Of a stretch of 64,000 nt of DNA, positions 18,540-27,838 are shown one piece after another. The notes beneath the pieces were generated by a model. The model saw only the letters and a list, made by a program, of their open reading frames with translations, ran no database searches and was not told where the DNA came from. Both the position numbers and the translations under genes were made by a program. Positions within the stretch are counted from its first letter, which is position 1; each line of letters begins with the position of its first letter. Origin of the DNA: JBICHN01 sp043101845 (GTDB lineage: Bacteria; Planctomycetota; Phycisphaerae; Phycisphaerales; UBA5793); contig JBICHN010000004.1 in assembly GCA_043101845.1 (NCBI GenBank), positions 382,618 to 446,617 of the forward strand. Reading direction: 5' to 3'.

Positions 18540-18847
18540 GACACGGCGTCCTCATCGTCCGAGCGGGACGACGGCCTGCCCTGGCGAGAGGTCGGCGGCG
18601 CGGCGCGGCGACCCGACTCCGTCCAGGGATCGACGGCCTCCCCGTCCCGGTGGGTCGAGCGCGACGACTCCGAGCGCCGTCGCATCCGCGCCCCGGCCGT
18701 CAACACCACGATGAGAAACAGGCCGCCGAGCGTGAGAATCACGAGCGCGAGCAGCGGCCAGGCGATCAATCCGGGTGAGTCGGCGTCGGCGCCACCGGGC
18801 GCCGCGGTCACCGTGAAATTCGCGATCGAAAGGAACTGGATGCTCAC
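18536..18847 (-). CDS. Small single-span membrane protein
   Basis: About 103 residues from GTG 18847 (an earlier start at 18892 is possible). A short extracytoplasmic N-terminus is followed by one strong hydrophobic span (LIAWPLLALVILTLGGLFLI) and a basic, Arg/Ser-rich cytoplasmic tail ending DDEDAVS. No family recognised. Coupled by a 4-base overlap to the SDR gene, it may anchor or regulate that enzyme, which is inference only. Confidence 0.6.
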   Translation of the reverse strand: MSIQFLSIANFTVTAAPGGADADSPGLIAWPLLALVILTLGGLFLIVVLTAGARMRRRSESSRSTHRDGEAVDPWTESGRRAAPPTSRQGRPSSRSDDEDAVS

Positions 18848-19080
18848 CGTCCCAGTATATCGAAGGGGAGCCCGGGGGCGGACCGCTTCCATCTGTAGGG
18901 ATGGCGACGATGGCGCAGCGCCCGATTCATGGGGCGAAGTCGAGACGAGCGGCGGCGCGAGCCGATCGGAGTGAAAGAGAATCGACGACCGACGCGCCGT
19001 CGAATTTGTATCATCGAAGGGGATGGAACGAGTGGCCTCCCACCCAGCCTGACCGCCCGGTCAACCGATTTGGAGCCCGC

Positions 19081-21354
19081 ATGAAGCCTGTTCTTCGCCA
19101 CGGCATTGATCTTCGCCGCTTTGGAATGTGCCTCGTCGTCGCTCTCGGCGCGGCCTGGTCGGCGACGCCGGCGCCGGCTCAGTCTGATCGCGACCGGACA
19201 AGTCTTTCCGCGCGGGAATGGTCGAGTCGAGTCTGGGAGGAAGCACGGGCTGATCAAGGGGCGCCGGATCGGGTCTTTGACGAATGGGGACGGGTGCCGT
19301 CGACCCATACCGACGCCGGAGTGCGAAATCTCCGGAGCGGGCTCGATCACTTTCTGTCCAATCTCGACGCGTCGATCGAAGAACGCGCTGAGCTCTATTC
19401 GGACAGCATGAGCGAGCTCGCGACCGCGCTCGACGAGGATCGTCTCGCCGATGCGCTCGCCCATGCTCTGGCGGCGCATGAAGTCGCCCTGCGACCACGC
19501 GAAGTCGCCTCCGTCCGCGACACGACCAGCCTCCCCACCGCGCAGGAAGCGCTCGCGGCCGAAATCGTGGTGCGCGCCGTGCGGCGAGCGGAAGCCGCCG
19601 CCGAACTCGCAGAGTCGCGGGGAGACCTGTTCGAGGCTCACGAGCTCTATTACCGGTTGAACGCGCTGATGAGCGAAGATCAGCGCTTCGAGCGCGATGT
19701 GGAGCGCGTCGCTCGGCGCCTCGCGCTCATTCGCTTCTATGACGATCGTCAGTTCTACTCGCTCAGTCGTGAGTACCAGCTGCGGCAGGGCGAAGCGGAC
19801 GACGACGAGCGGCCTTTCCAGGCCGATCCGGAGCCGTGGCGCGAGCGCCTCGCCGGAGTTTCGCAATCGCTCGCGCGACAGACTCTGGCGAAGGCCGTGA
19901 AGCATCATCTCTGGCAGCCGGGGTGGGGCGAGCTTCTCGACGGCGGCTTCGAGGCGCTCGAGACACTGGTCACGACGACGCAACTCGAGAGTGAGTTTCC
20001 CGGACTGGCTCGCCGCGCCGAGCGGGAGGCGTTCCTCGACTACCTCATGTCGAGCCGCGCCCGTTTGCGCGACCTTGGCTCCGACGCGGAGTCCTGGAAG
20101 ATTTTCCTCGAACTCCGTGATCTCGTCGAGAAGGCACAGGACACCGTCGGGCTTCCGGAAGCCGTCGTCGTACACGAATTCACGGAGGGCGCCGTCGCCC
20201 GGCTCGATTCATTCTCGAGCGTCATCTGGCCATACGACCTCGATATGTTCGCCCGACAGCTCGATGGCTCGTTCACCGGAGTCGGCATTCAGATTACGCT
20301 GGACGAGGCGCGTCGGTTGCGCATCGTGACGCCGCTCGAAGATACGCCGGCGCACCATGCCGGGATTCGCGCCGACGACTACATCAAGGCGATCGACGGA
20401 CATTCGACCGTCGGCATCTCGCTCGATCAGGCGGTGAGTCGAATTACCGGGCCGAAGGGCACGCAGGTGACGCTCACGATCGAGCGTGAGGCCGACGAGG
20501 ACCCGATCGATTACACGCTGCGGCGTGAAGAGATCGAGATCTTCACCGTGAAGGGCTGGCGACATACCGGGCCGAATGAATGGGACTGGCTCATCGATCC
20601 CGAGCGTGGCGTCGGATACATTCGACTCACCGGCTTCCTCGATCGCACGCCGAATGAGTTCGATCGCGCCATTCACCTCATGAAGGAGCAGGCGGACGCG
20701 ACGGGTTTGCGCGGCCTCATTCTCGATCTGCGCTTCAACCCGGGTGGCCAACTTCGCGCCTCGGTGGAGATTGCGAACCGTTTCGTTGACGATGGAGCCA
20801 TCGTGTCCACGCGTGGGCCCCGAACGCTTCCGCAGGAGCGGAAGGCGAGTCGCGCCCGCGCCGCGGCGCTCGACGGCGTCGAAGTGGTCGTGCTCGTCAA
20901 TGAGGGGTCCGCGTCAGCGAGCGAGATCGTCGCCGGCGCGCTCAAGGATCATGATCGGGCGCTCATCGTCGGCACGAGGACCTACGGCAAGGGAAGCGTG
21001 CAGAAGATCGAAGTGCTCTCCGGCGGCGATGCGCTCTTCAAACTGACCGGCGAGTACTATGTGCTTCCCAAGGGGGGCGTGATCCATCGCGAAGACGACT
21101 CGACCGAGTGGGGGGTCGACCCGCACTTGCTCGTGCGCATGCCTCCGGGTCGGATCGCCGACGCGATTCGCATGCGACAGGACGCCGATGCGCTCGCCGA
21201 CGGTCTGAACGGGGCCGAGGAGGAACTCGTTCGGCGAGATCCGAATCGACTCCTCGACGAGGGAATCGATCTGCAACTTCAGACGGGCTTGATCATGCTG
21301 CAGTCCCGCCTGCTCGACTCGGTCGCCGAGCACGCGCTCCTCGAGACGCGCTGA
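19081..21354 (+). CDS. Periplasmic C-terminal processing peptidase (S41) with PDZ domain
   Basis: The 757-residue protein starts at ATG 19081, with a leader MKPVLRHGIDLRRFGMCLVV ending PAPAQ. A long helical N-terminal region (to ~370) precedes a PDZ domain (GSFTGVGIQITLDEARRLRI, AGIRADDYIKAIDGHS), then the S41 protease core: LILDLRFNPGGQLRASVEIA, NEGSASASEIVAGAL with the catalytic serine, and GTRTYGKGSVQKIE with the catalytic lysine. Family enzymes cleave near the C-termini of exported or tail-marked proteins. The helical N-terminal extension is longer than in CtpA. Given the adjacent exported proteins with a common C-terminal module, a processing link is tempting but untested. Confidence 0.93.
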   Translation: MKPVLRHGIDLRRFGMCLVVALGAAWSATPAPAQSDRDRTSLSAREWSSRVWEEARADQGAPDRVFDEWGRVPSTHTDAGVRNLRSGLDHFLSNLDASIEERAELYSDSMSELATALDEDRLADALAHALAAHEVALRPREVASVRDTTSLPTAQEALAAEIVVRAVRRAEAAAELAESRGDLFEAHELYYRLNALMSEDQRFERDVERVARRLALIRFYDDRQFYSLSREYQLRQGEADDDERPFQADPEPWRERLAGVSQSLARQTLAKAVKHHLWQPGWGELLDGGFEALETLVTTTQLESEFPGLARRAEREAFLDYLMSSRARLRDLGSDAESWKIFLELRDLVEKAQDTVGLPEAVVVHEFTEGAVARLDSFSSVIWPYDLDMFARQLDGSFTGVGIQITLDEARRLRIVTPLEDTPAHHAGIRADDYIKAIDGHSTVGISLDQAVSRITGPKGTQVTLTIEREADEDPIDYTLRREEIEIFTVKGWRHTGPNEWDWLIDPERGVGYIRLTGFLDRTPNEFDRAIHLMKEQADATGLRGLILDLRFNPGGQLRASVEIANRFVDDGAIVSTRGPRTLPQERKASRARAAALDGVEVVVLVNEGSASASEIVAGALKDHDRALIVGTRTYGKGSVQKIEVLSGGDALFKLTGEYYVLPKGGVIHREDDSTEWGVDPHLLVRMPPGRIADAIRMRQDADALADGLNGAEEELVRRDPNRLLDEGIDLQLQTGLIMLQSRLLDSVAEHALLETR

Positions 21355-21378
21355 CTCGTCGCTCGCTCGCTCGCTCAT

Positions 21379-22218
21379 TCACTTCATGTCGGGATTGAAT
21401 CGAAGCAGTTCCCGCAGCGCGGCGCCGGGATCCTCGGACTTCATGAGCGATTCACCGACGAGCGCGATTCGAACGCCGACCTTGCGCAGTCGCCGCAGAT
21501 CGTCGGCGCTGCGGATGCCAGATTCGGCGACGAGAATCTTTCGATTCTCCACGAAATCCGCGACGCGGAGCGTGTGGTTGATGTCCGTCCGCATCGTCGA
21601 GAGATCGCGATTGTTCACCCCGAGAAGCGCATACCCGGGGTGCGGGAAACCGATGTGGGGCCGTACGCGAAGCAGGTTTTCGACCGAGTGGGCCTCGATG
21701 AGGGTCGTCATCTTGAGTTCGGTCGCGAGGATAAGAAGATCGACGAGTTCGCCTTCTCTCAGGGCCTCGGCGATGAGGAGTACGGCGTCGGCGGACGCGG
21801 CGCGGCTCTCGTAGAGTTGCCAGGGATCGACGATGAAGTCCTTACGAAGCACCGGGAGCGGCACCCGGTTGCGAATTCGACGGATGTAGTCGATATCGCC
21901 GGCGAAGTCCTCGGCGTCGGTCAGGCAGCTGATCGCCGCCGCGCCCGCTTCGTGGTAGGCTTTGGCGATGACCGCCGGATCAAAATCGTCGGATCGGTAC
22001 TCCGGTCGTATCCAGCCCGCGGACGGGCTCTTGCGCTTGATCTCGGCGATGATGGCGGTGCGTTTGTCGGGCGCGTGGCTCGTAACGGCGGTGAAGAAGT
22101 TTCGGGGTGGATCCGCTTCGAATGCTCGACGGCGCATCGACTCGAGAGAAACCTGCTCCTTCGCCGCCGCGACTTCGTCGCGTTTCCGCCGGATGATTTT
22201 GTCGAGCGCGTTCGCCAT
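21379..22218 (-). CDS. trpC: Indole-3-glycerol phosphate synthase
   Basis: The 279-residue protein from ATG 22218 is a TIM barrel with all TrpC landmarks: IIAEIKRKSPSAGWIRPEY at the substrate site, ISCLTDAEDFAGDIDYI, VLRKDFIVDPWQLYESRA, LIEAHS, LLGVNNRDLSTM and ILVAESGIRSADD, then ALVGESLMKS. It converts carboxyphenylaminodeoxyribulose phosphate to indole-3-glycerol phosphate in tryptophan synthesis. No other trp gene is adjacent except the tryptophanyl-tRNA synthetase 1 kb away. It converges with the S41 protease and its 5' end overlaps the divergent CPBP gene. Confidence 0.95.
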   Translation of the reverse strand: MANALDKIIRRKRDEVAAAKEQVSLESMRRRAFEADPPRNFFTAVTSHAPDKRTAIIAEIKRKSPSAGWIRPEYRSDDFDPAVIAKAYHEAGAAAISCLTDAEDFAGDIDYIRRIRNRVPLPVLRKDFIVDPWQLYESRAASADAVLLIAEALREGELVDLLILATELKMTTLIEAHSVENLLRVRPHIGFPHPGYALLGVNNRDLSTMRTDINHTLRVADFVENRKILVAESGIRSADDLRRLRKVGVRIALVGESLMKSEDPGAALRELLRFNPDMK

Positions 22219-23167
22219 CGGTCTCCTCGCCGCGTCGCCGGTCGTTATAGCCGGGCCGCCGGGGGGCGTCGACCAGCCGGCGTCACCCGACGCCGCCGCG
22301 GCGCTCCGATTCGTTTCGCTCGGCCTCGCGGGCATCGGTCTCATTGTTCTCGCCGGCTTTCTCTACAAGGTTACGCGCCGTCCGCGCTGGCTCGAACGGA
22401 CGAGTCGCGCGCCCTCGCTCGATCCGCTCGGCGGTTTCATCGTGCTCTGGGTGGCGCTGCTCGTTCCGATCCTTCGCATCGGCGCCGCGCGCGTTGTGGG
22501 ATTCGATCCGGGTGACGATCCCGACATCCGAAGCCTCGCGATCGGCTTCTGGCTGAGTTACGGCGTGTCGCTCGCGACCGTTATCGCCTGGCTTGTCGTC
22601 AAGCGGCGGTCGAGGCGGGGCCTCGAGTCATTCGGAGCGACGGTCGAAAAGCCGCCGGCGTCATTGTCCCGCGCCGCGGCGGTTGGGATCATCGCGTTTC
22701 TTCTCGCATTCCCGACGCTTCAATTCGTCGGGCTTGTCGCGAACTATGTGCAATACTCGATCACGAGTGAAGTGGTTGATCCGATCGGCCACAAGACGCT
22801 CGCCTCACTCAGCGGGCAGCCGTTCGATCTCTGGGCGCTGCTGGTCGCGCTCGCGGTGATCGTGGCGGCGCCCCTCATCGAAGAGACGATCTACCGCGGC
22901 ACGGTGCAGGCGGTCATCCGGGGTTCGGGCGCTTCGGGGTGGATCGCCATTCTTTTCGCCGCGGCGCTCTTCGCGGCCATGCACTGGTCAAGCGTGCCCG
23001 CCGAGTCGCGCGGCCCAGGGCTCGTGCAGCTCTTCGCCCTCGGCGTCATCCTCGGGCTCGCGTACGAGAGGACCGGTCGGCTGCTCACGCCGATCGTCAT
23101 CCACGGACTCTTCAACCTGACGGAGCTCAGTCTGTTCTACGCGTTTCGAGATGTGATCGCGGGATGA
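22193..23167 (+). CDS. CPBP-family intramembrane metalloprotease
   Basis: About 324 residues from ATG 22193 (MILSSAFAIGLLAASPVVIA), which overlaps the first 26 bp of the divergent trpC. Eight or so hydrophobic spans are visible. The three CPBP motifs are present: APLIEETIYRGTVQAV (EExxxR), FAAALFAAMHWSS (second motif His) and TPIVIHGLFNLTEL (HxxxN). Members are glutamyl intramembrane proteases related to Rce1, in bacteria linked to envelope regulation or bacteriocin immunity. The exact start is uncertain because earlier in-frame codons lie inside trpC. Confidence 0.85.
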   Translation: MILSSAFAIGLLAASPVVIAGPPGGVDQPASPDAAAALRFVSLGLAGIGLIVLAGFLYKVTRRPRWLERTSRAPSLDPLGGFIVLWVALLVPILRIGAARVVGFDPGDDPDIRSLAIGFWLSYGVSLATVIAWLVVKRRSRRGLESFGATVEKPPASLSRAAAVGIIAFLLAFPTLQFVGLVANYVQYSITSEVVDPIGHKTLASLSGQPFDLWALLVALAVIVAAPLIEETIYRGTVQAVIRGSGASGWIAILFAAALFAAMHWSSVPAESRGPGLVQLFALGVILGLAYERTGRLLTPIVIHGLFNLTELSLFYAFRDVIAG

Positions 23168-23237
23168 CGCGCGATTGCAAGCTTCGACGCCCGTGGGGCG
23201 GACACGGTCGGCCGCGCGTCCCTAGACTTCGCCCGTC

Positions 23238-24317
23238 ATGAGCCAGCACACGAGCGAAAAGCCGCGCATTCTGACCGGAGATACGCCGACCGGCAAGTTG
23301 CACCTCGGCCACTTCGTCGGGAGCATCGAACGGCGGGTCGCGCTTCAGGATTCGCACGACTGCTACTTCATCATCGCGAACATTCATGCGTTCACGACGC
23401 GATCGCAGCAGCCGGACGAGATTCGATCCGACACGATTGAGATCGTTCGCGACTATCTCGCCGCCGGGATTGATCCCGAACGCGCGACGATCTTCCTGCA
23501 GAGCGAAGTACCGGCGATCTCCGAGTTGACCTACTTCTTCGCCATGCTGCTCGGCTATGGGCGCGTGATGAAGAACCCGACCATCAAGGATGAGATCCGA
23601 GTCAAGAATCTCGGCGATCAGTATTCGTTTGGATTCCTCCTCTACGCCGTCGGTCAAACCGCCGATATCCTCGCGTTTCGCCCGGAGGCGGTGCCCGTAG
23701 GTGAGGACCAGGTTCCGCACATCGAGATGACGCGTGAGGTCGCGCGCAAGTTCAACCAGATCTATTGCGGCGTCTCCGACCAAGTGGCGGACGACGACCA
23801 TGTCGAACACGGTGGGCTCTTCCCCGTTCCGCGCGCCGAAGTCGGTCGGGTCGCGCGACTGCTCGGCACGGATGGCGAGAACAAGATGAGCAAATCGCTC
23901 AACAACGCCATCTTTCTGAGCGACTCGGCAAAGCAGGTCCAGAAGAAGGTGAACAAGATCTACACCGGTCGACAGAGCGCCGACGAACCGGGCGACCCGA
24001 ACAATGTCCTCTTCCAGTACCACGACGCCTTCAACACCGACGAGAATCGAGTCGCCGAATTGCGCGAGCTTTACGCGGCCGGGAAGATCGGGGATGGCGA
24101 TGTGAAGAAAGAACTCGGCGCCGCGATCAACACGCTCCTCGAACCGATGCGCGAGCGTCGCGCGAAGTACGAGGGCCGCGACGATCTCATTCTCGATATC
24201 TTGAAGACCGGCTGTGCGCGGGCGAATACCATCGCGGAGGACACGCTCGCCCGGGCGAAGAACGCGATGCGCGTCGGGTTCTTTCCCCGCGAGGTTTCGT
24301 ACCGCTCTGGCGTCTGA
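23238..24317 (+). CDS. trpS: Tryptophanyl-tRNA synthetase
   Basis: The 359-residue class I synthetase shows ILTGDTPTGKLHLGHFVGSI (HIGH motif as HLGH), MTREVARKFNQIYC and KMSKSLNNAIFLSD (KMSKS loop), then a helical anticodon-binding end. ATG 23238 follows a 70-bp gap after the CPBP gene. It charges tRNA-Trp. The length is slightly greater than the Geobacillus-type enzyme because of a C-terminal extension. Confidence 0.95.
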   Translation: MSQHTSEKPRILTGDTPTGKLHLGHFVGSIERRVALQDSHDCYFIIANIHAFTTRSQQPDEIRSDTIEIVRDYLAAGIDPERATIFLQSEVPAISELTYFFAMLLGYGRVMKNPTIKDEIRVKNLGDQYSFGFLLYAVGQTADILAFRPEAVPVGEDQVPHIEMTREVARKFNQIYCGVSDQVADDDHVEHGGLFPVPRAEVGRVARLLGTDGENKMSKSLNNAIFLSDSAKQVQKKVNKIYTGRQSADEPGDPNNVLFQYHDAFNTDENRVAELRELYAAGKIGDGDVKKELGAAINTLLEPMRERRAKYEGRDDLILDILKTGCARANTIAEDTLARAKNAMRVGFFPREVSYRSGV

Positions 24318-24481
24318 TCAGTCCGGTCGAGGGGCAGCTTCGTACTCACCCGCATAATCGGTTCATACTCGCCGGCTTCCCATCCGCAGCCGCTCCATCC
24401 GCGCCGCTTCTCGGCCGATGAGATGAATCGGATTCACAACGGGCCCGCGGTTCGTGGTGGGGGAGTGAGGCGATCTACCCG

Positions 24482-25582
24482 ATGGACGAATACCGCACGA
24501 CGCTGCAGAATCACCGCACCTCGGGCGTGTGGCGCCGCCGAATGGTCGTGGCGGCCGTGGTTCTCGGACTCGGGACGGCGGGCGTTGGTCACGCGCAAGA
24601 CGCCGCGTCGCCGACGCAGAACCAGTCGCCGCGCTACCCGCAGTTTGACATTCCGAGATTGACAGATCCGATCGAGTTGCGGTACCGATTCCCCGACGCC
24701 GACGCCGTTTTCGCTTCGGCGGCCGATCGACTCGTCTATCGCGTCTCGATTCGCGGTCACGAAACGATCCAGCGAGGCGGACGCGAATCCCGGATCGAGC
24801 ACCGCAGTGAGGCGGCGTTTGACCTCGCCGGTGGAGCCTCCGGATCTGAAGTGAATGCCAGTCACGCCGCGACCGATCTTCGTGTCGTCCTCACCGACCT
24901 CCTCGTCGACTGTGACGCGGGCGCCGGGTCGTTCAAGTACGACCTCGATGCGGACGGGCTCACGATCTCGAGACCCGGTCGTCCGAGCCGCCGGATCGGA
25001 ATTCATGATGATTATGTGGGGTCGTATTCGGTCGCGTCATTGCTCGAACGGGCGGGCGTGCTTCGACTGCGGAACGGCGCGCTGCTCGAGCGCCCGTCGT
25101 CTCCAGCGCTTCTGCTGACGCTCGACGCCGAATGGCTCACGATGACGATCCCGGCGCTTCTTCCACCGCTGCCCACACGGGCGGTCGAACCCGGAGCCGA
25201 GTGGACTGCGGGCGCCCCGGCGGCCTTCTCGACTTACGCCAACTGGCCCGTCCAGCGCATCGTCGTCCGGTTCGAGTCCTATGACTTCGAAGCGAAGATC
25301 GCGGAGATCACCTGGCGCGGCGAGCCGCACAGTGTGAACCTGCGGCCGACTCCGGGGATCCACCATATCCGTGATCATTCGGTCGCGAGCGGAACGATCG
25401 CGGGCCGGCTGCAGTTGGCCCTCGAGACTGGCCGCGTCTTGTCGTCCCGGGTTGAGTTCAAAAGTCGGGTGGAGCGCTTCGGCGCGACGGGGAATGCGGT
25501 GCTCACGCAATTCGAACTGACGATGGAGCCCGGCGGACCGGCGCCGATCGACACCTCCGTCCTTACTTCGGTTGAGCCGTAA
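24482..25582 (+). CDS. Exported protein of unknown function
   Basis: The 366-residue protein has an N-terminal basic stretch and hydrophobic leader (WRRRMVVAAVVLGLGTAGVG ending HAQ). The mature part is beta-rich, with alternating strands such as DRLVYRVSIRGHETIQ, IVVRFESYDFEAKIAEITWR and RVLSSRVEFKSRVE. The pattern, including the final ALETGRVLSSRVEF strand, resembles lipoprotein-like or DUF-type beta sandwiches seen in planctomycete secretomes, but I cannot name a family. No catalytic motif and no anchor. It stands alone between trpS and glmS. Confidence 0.7.
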   Translation: MDEYRTTLQNHRTSGVWRRRMVVAAVVLGLGTAGVGHAQDAASPTQNQSPRYPQFDIPRLTDPIELRYRFPDADAVFASAADRLVYRVSIRGHETIQRGGRESRIEHRSEAAFDLAGGASGSEVNASHAATDLRVVLTDLLVDCDAGAGSFKYDLDADGLTISRPGRPSRRIGIHDDYVGSYSVASLLERAGVLRLRNGALLERPSSPALLLTLDAEWLTMTIPALLPPLPTRAVEPGAEWTAGAPAAFSTYANWPVQRIVVRFESYDFEAKIAEITWRGEPHSVNLRPTPGIHHIRDHSVASGTIAGRLQLALETGRVLSSRVEFKSRVERFGATGNAVLTQFELTMEPGGPAPIDTSVLTSVEP

Positions 25583-25686
25583 CGAACCTCGTCGCTCCTC
25601 AATACGAATCGAGTGCACCGACGGCCGTTCGGCGGTCGATGAAAGGGGAATCGGGTGGCGGTCGGCCCCCGGTTCGCGATAATCAG

Positions 25687-25745
25687 GGGAAGATCGGGAC
25701 TCGAACCCGTGATCACCGACCCGCTTCGGATGGATTCGAGTGACC
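25687..25745 (-). pseudogene. tRNA 3'-half remnant, possibly tRNA-Arg(CCG)
   Basis: On the minus strand GGGTTCGAGTCCC gives a T-arm followed by an acceptor-like TCTTCCCC, and upstream ATCCGAA reads as an anticodon loop with CCG. The anticodon stem does not pair and no GGGAAGA 5' acceptor strand exists, so it is not a functional tRNA. It looks like a decayed 3' half, as left behind by an element that once used a tRNA as attachment site. Confidence 0.4.
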
Positions 25746-25767
25746 GGATCGCCAGGAGGACTTGCGT

Positions 25768-27618
25768 ATGTGCGGGATCGTCGCCTATATCGGCTCACGC
25801 GCGGCTGTGCCCATTTTGATGGAGGGTCTCAAGCGGCTTGAGTACCGGGGGTACGACTCCGCCGGTGTCGCCATCATCAACGGTGGACTCACGGTCGAGA
25901 AGTCCGTGGGTCGAGTGAGCGTCCTCGAAAGCAAGGTCGCGGAGCGGGAGGACCTGGACGGCACGCTCGGAATCGCGCACACCCGCTGGGCGACCCATGG
26001 CGAACCCTCCGATCGAAACGCACACCCCCATTGCGACGATGACGGCGCGCGCGGGCACGGCATTGCTCTCGTGCACAACGGCATTATCGAGAATTACGCG
26101 TCGCTGCGAACCTGGCTTGAAGAACGGGGCCACCAGTTCGTCTCGGAGACGGATACCGAAGTGCTCGCGATGCTCATCGGCGAGCTCTACAACCCCGAGA
26201 CCGGAACGGATCTCGAAGCGGCGGTAAAGTCGGCCCTGCGCGAGGTGACGGGCGCCTACGCGATCGCCGTGGTCTGCGCGCAGGAGCCGGAAACGCTCAT
26301 TTGCGCCCGCAAGGGTTCGCCGCTCATGATCGGGGTCGGGCAGGGTGAGTATGTCGTGGCGTCCGATCCGTCGGCCATCGTGGCCCACACCGCGCAGGCG
26401 TTCGCGCTCGAGGACTACCAGGTCGCGAAGCTCACCCGGGGCGGATTCCGGACTTCAACGCTCGATAATGTGCGAGTCACGCCGCAGATTCAGACGCTCG
26501 AGATCGAGTTGCAGGAGATCGAGCTCGGCGAGTATCCGCACTACATGCTCAAAGAGATTTTTGAGCAGCCGCGGGCGTTACGCAATACGCTGCGCGGTCG
26601 AACCGATGCTCGCGAGGGGCGGGTCGTGCTCGGCGGCGTCGCGGACTTCGCCCGGGAACTCGTGAAGGCCCGCCGGTTCATTCTCGTCGGTCAGGGCACC
26701 GCCCTCAACGCGGCGATGGTCGGCGACTACCTCATCGAGGAACTCGCGAAGATTCCGGCCGAGGTCGACTATGCGAGTGAGTTCCGCTACCGCAACCCGA
26801 TCATCGAGGACGGGACCGTCCTCGTCTCGATCAGCCAGTCGGGTGAGACGGCCGATACGCTCGCGGCGCTGCGGGAAGGGAAGGACCGCGGCGCGCTCAC
26901 GCTCGGTGTGGTGAATGTCGTCGGATCATCGATCGCGAGGGACACCGACGCCGGCGTGTATCTCCGCGTCGGACCGGAAATCGGTGTCGCGTCGACGAAG
27001 GCGTTCCTCGGGCAGATCACGGCCCTCACGCTTCTCGCGCTCTTCATCGGGCGCCGCCGCTTCCTCTCCGCTGACACCGTCGCGTCGCACATCCGTGAAC
27101 TCGAGCGGATTCCGGACTGCATCGATCGGATCCTCCTGCAGTCGGACGAGATCCGGGAGGTCACTTCCCGCTACATCGACCGCGAGAACTGGCTCTTCCT
27201 CGGCCGCGGCGTGAATTATCCGGTCGCGCTCGAAGGCGCGCTCAAGCTCAAGGAAATCTCGTACATTCACGCGGAAGGCATGCCCGCCGCGGAAATCAAG
27301 CATGGGCCGATCGCCCTCATCGACGAGGGGATGCCCGTGGTCTTCGTCGCCACGCAGAACAGCCAGTACGACAAGGTTGTCTCGAACATGGAAGAGGTCC
27401 AGGCGCGCGGGGGCCGGGTCATCGCGGTCGCGACCGAAGGCGACGAGGCCATGCGGCGCCAGGCCGACGAGGTGTTCTTCGTGCCGGATGTTCCCGAGGC
27501 GCTCCAGCCGCTCGTGACGACGGTCCCGCTCCAGTTGCTCGCCTACCACGCCGCGGTCCTGCGGGGCAAAGATGTCGACAAGCCCCGGAATCTCGCGAAG
27601 AGCGTTACCGTCGAGTAA
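25768..27618 (+). CDS. glmS: Glutamine--fructose-6-phosphate aminotransferase
   Basis: The 616-residue protein starts at ATG 25768, 9 bp after AGGAGG. MCGIVAYIGSRAAVPILMEG has the Cys2 nucleophile; RLEYRGYDSAG and GIAHTRWATHGEPSDRNAHP complete the glutaminase domain. Two SIS isomerase domains follow (LVSISQSGETADTLAAL; LGRGVNYPVALEGALKLKE), ending with KDVDKPRNLAKSVTVE, the usual C-terminal tail. It makes glucosamine-6-phosphate for peptidoglycan and other glycans, feeding the mutase at 56647. It is monocistronic; the 147 bp upstream hold no glmS-ribozyme-like pattern that I can see. Confidence 0.97.
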   Translation: MCGIVAYIGSRAAVPILMEGLKRLEYRGYDSAGVAIINGGLTVEKSVGRVSVLESKVAEREDLDGTLGIAHTRWATHGEPSDRNAHPHCDDDGARGHGIALVHNGIIENYASLRTWLEERGHQFVSETDTEVLAMLIGELYNPETGTDLEAAVKSALREVTGAYAIAVVCAQEPETLICARKGSPLMIGVGQGEYVVASDPSAIVAHTAQAFALEDYQVAKLTRGGFRTSTLDNVRVTPQIQTLEIELQEIELGEYPHYMLKEIFEQPRALRNTLRGRTDAREGRVVLGGVADFARELVKARRFILVGQGTALNAAMVGDYLIEELAKIPAEVDYASEFRYRNPIIEDGTVLVSISQSGETADTLAALREGKDRGALTLGVVNVVGSSIARDTDAGVYLRVGPEIGVASTKAFLGQITALTLLALFIGRRRFLSADTVASHIRELERIPDCIDRILLQSDEIREVTSRYIDRENWLFLGRGVNYPVALEGALKLKEISYIHAEGMPAAEIKHGPIALIDEGMPVVFVATQNSQYDKVVSNMEEVQARGGRVIAVATEGDEAMRRQADEVFFVPDVPEALQPLVTTVPLQLLAYHAAVLRGKDVDKPRNLAKSVTVE

Positions 27619-27838
27619 TCGAAGTCCGCGGGTCGAGAGTCTGCCTCTTATCGGCCGCCGCCGCACGACGAGGGTGGACGCTCCGATTGTGCGGCCCGCG
27701 GACACCTCCCATTCGAGCCGGCGCTAACGGTTGTTTGCGACCTGACCGATACGCGCATGGGCGTCCTCATACGCTGATCACTCGAGTCACGGAAGATTCG
27801 AATCGCCGTCTGGAGAGGACCGCCGAACGGAGGCCCGC

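Noticed and set aside
17391..18974. 527-codon plus-strand frame over PhoD start, SDR and small membrane gene
   Set aside because: It crosses three minus-strand genes with good motifs and contains none itself.
21355..21378. CTCG tandem repeats between two convergent genes
   Set aside because: Too short and simple to be a CRISPR, microsatellite of note or terminator.
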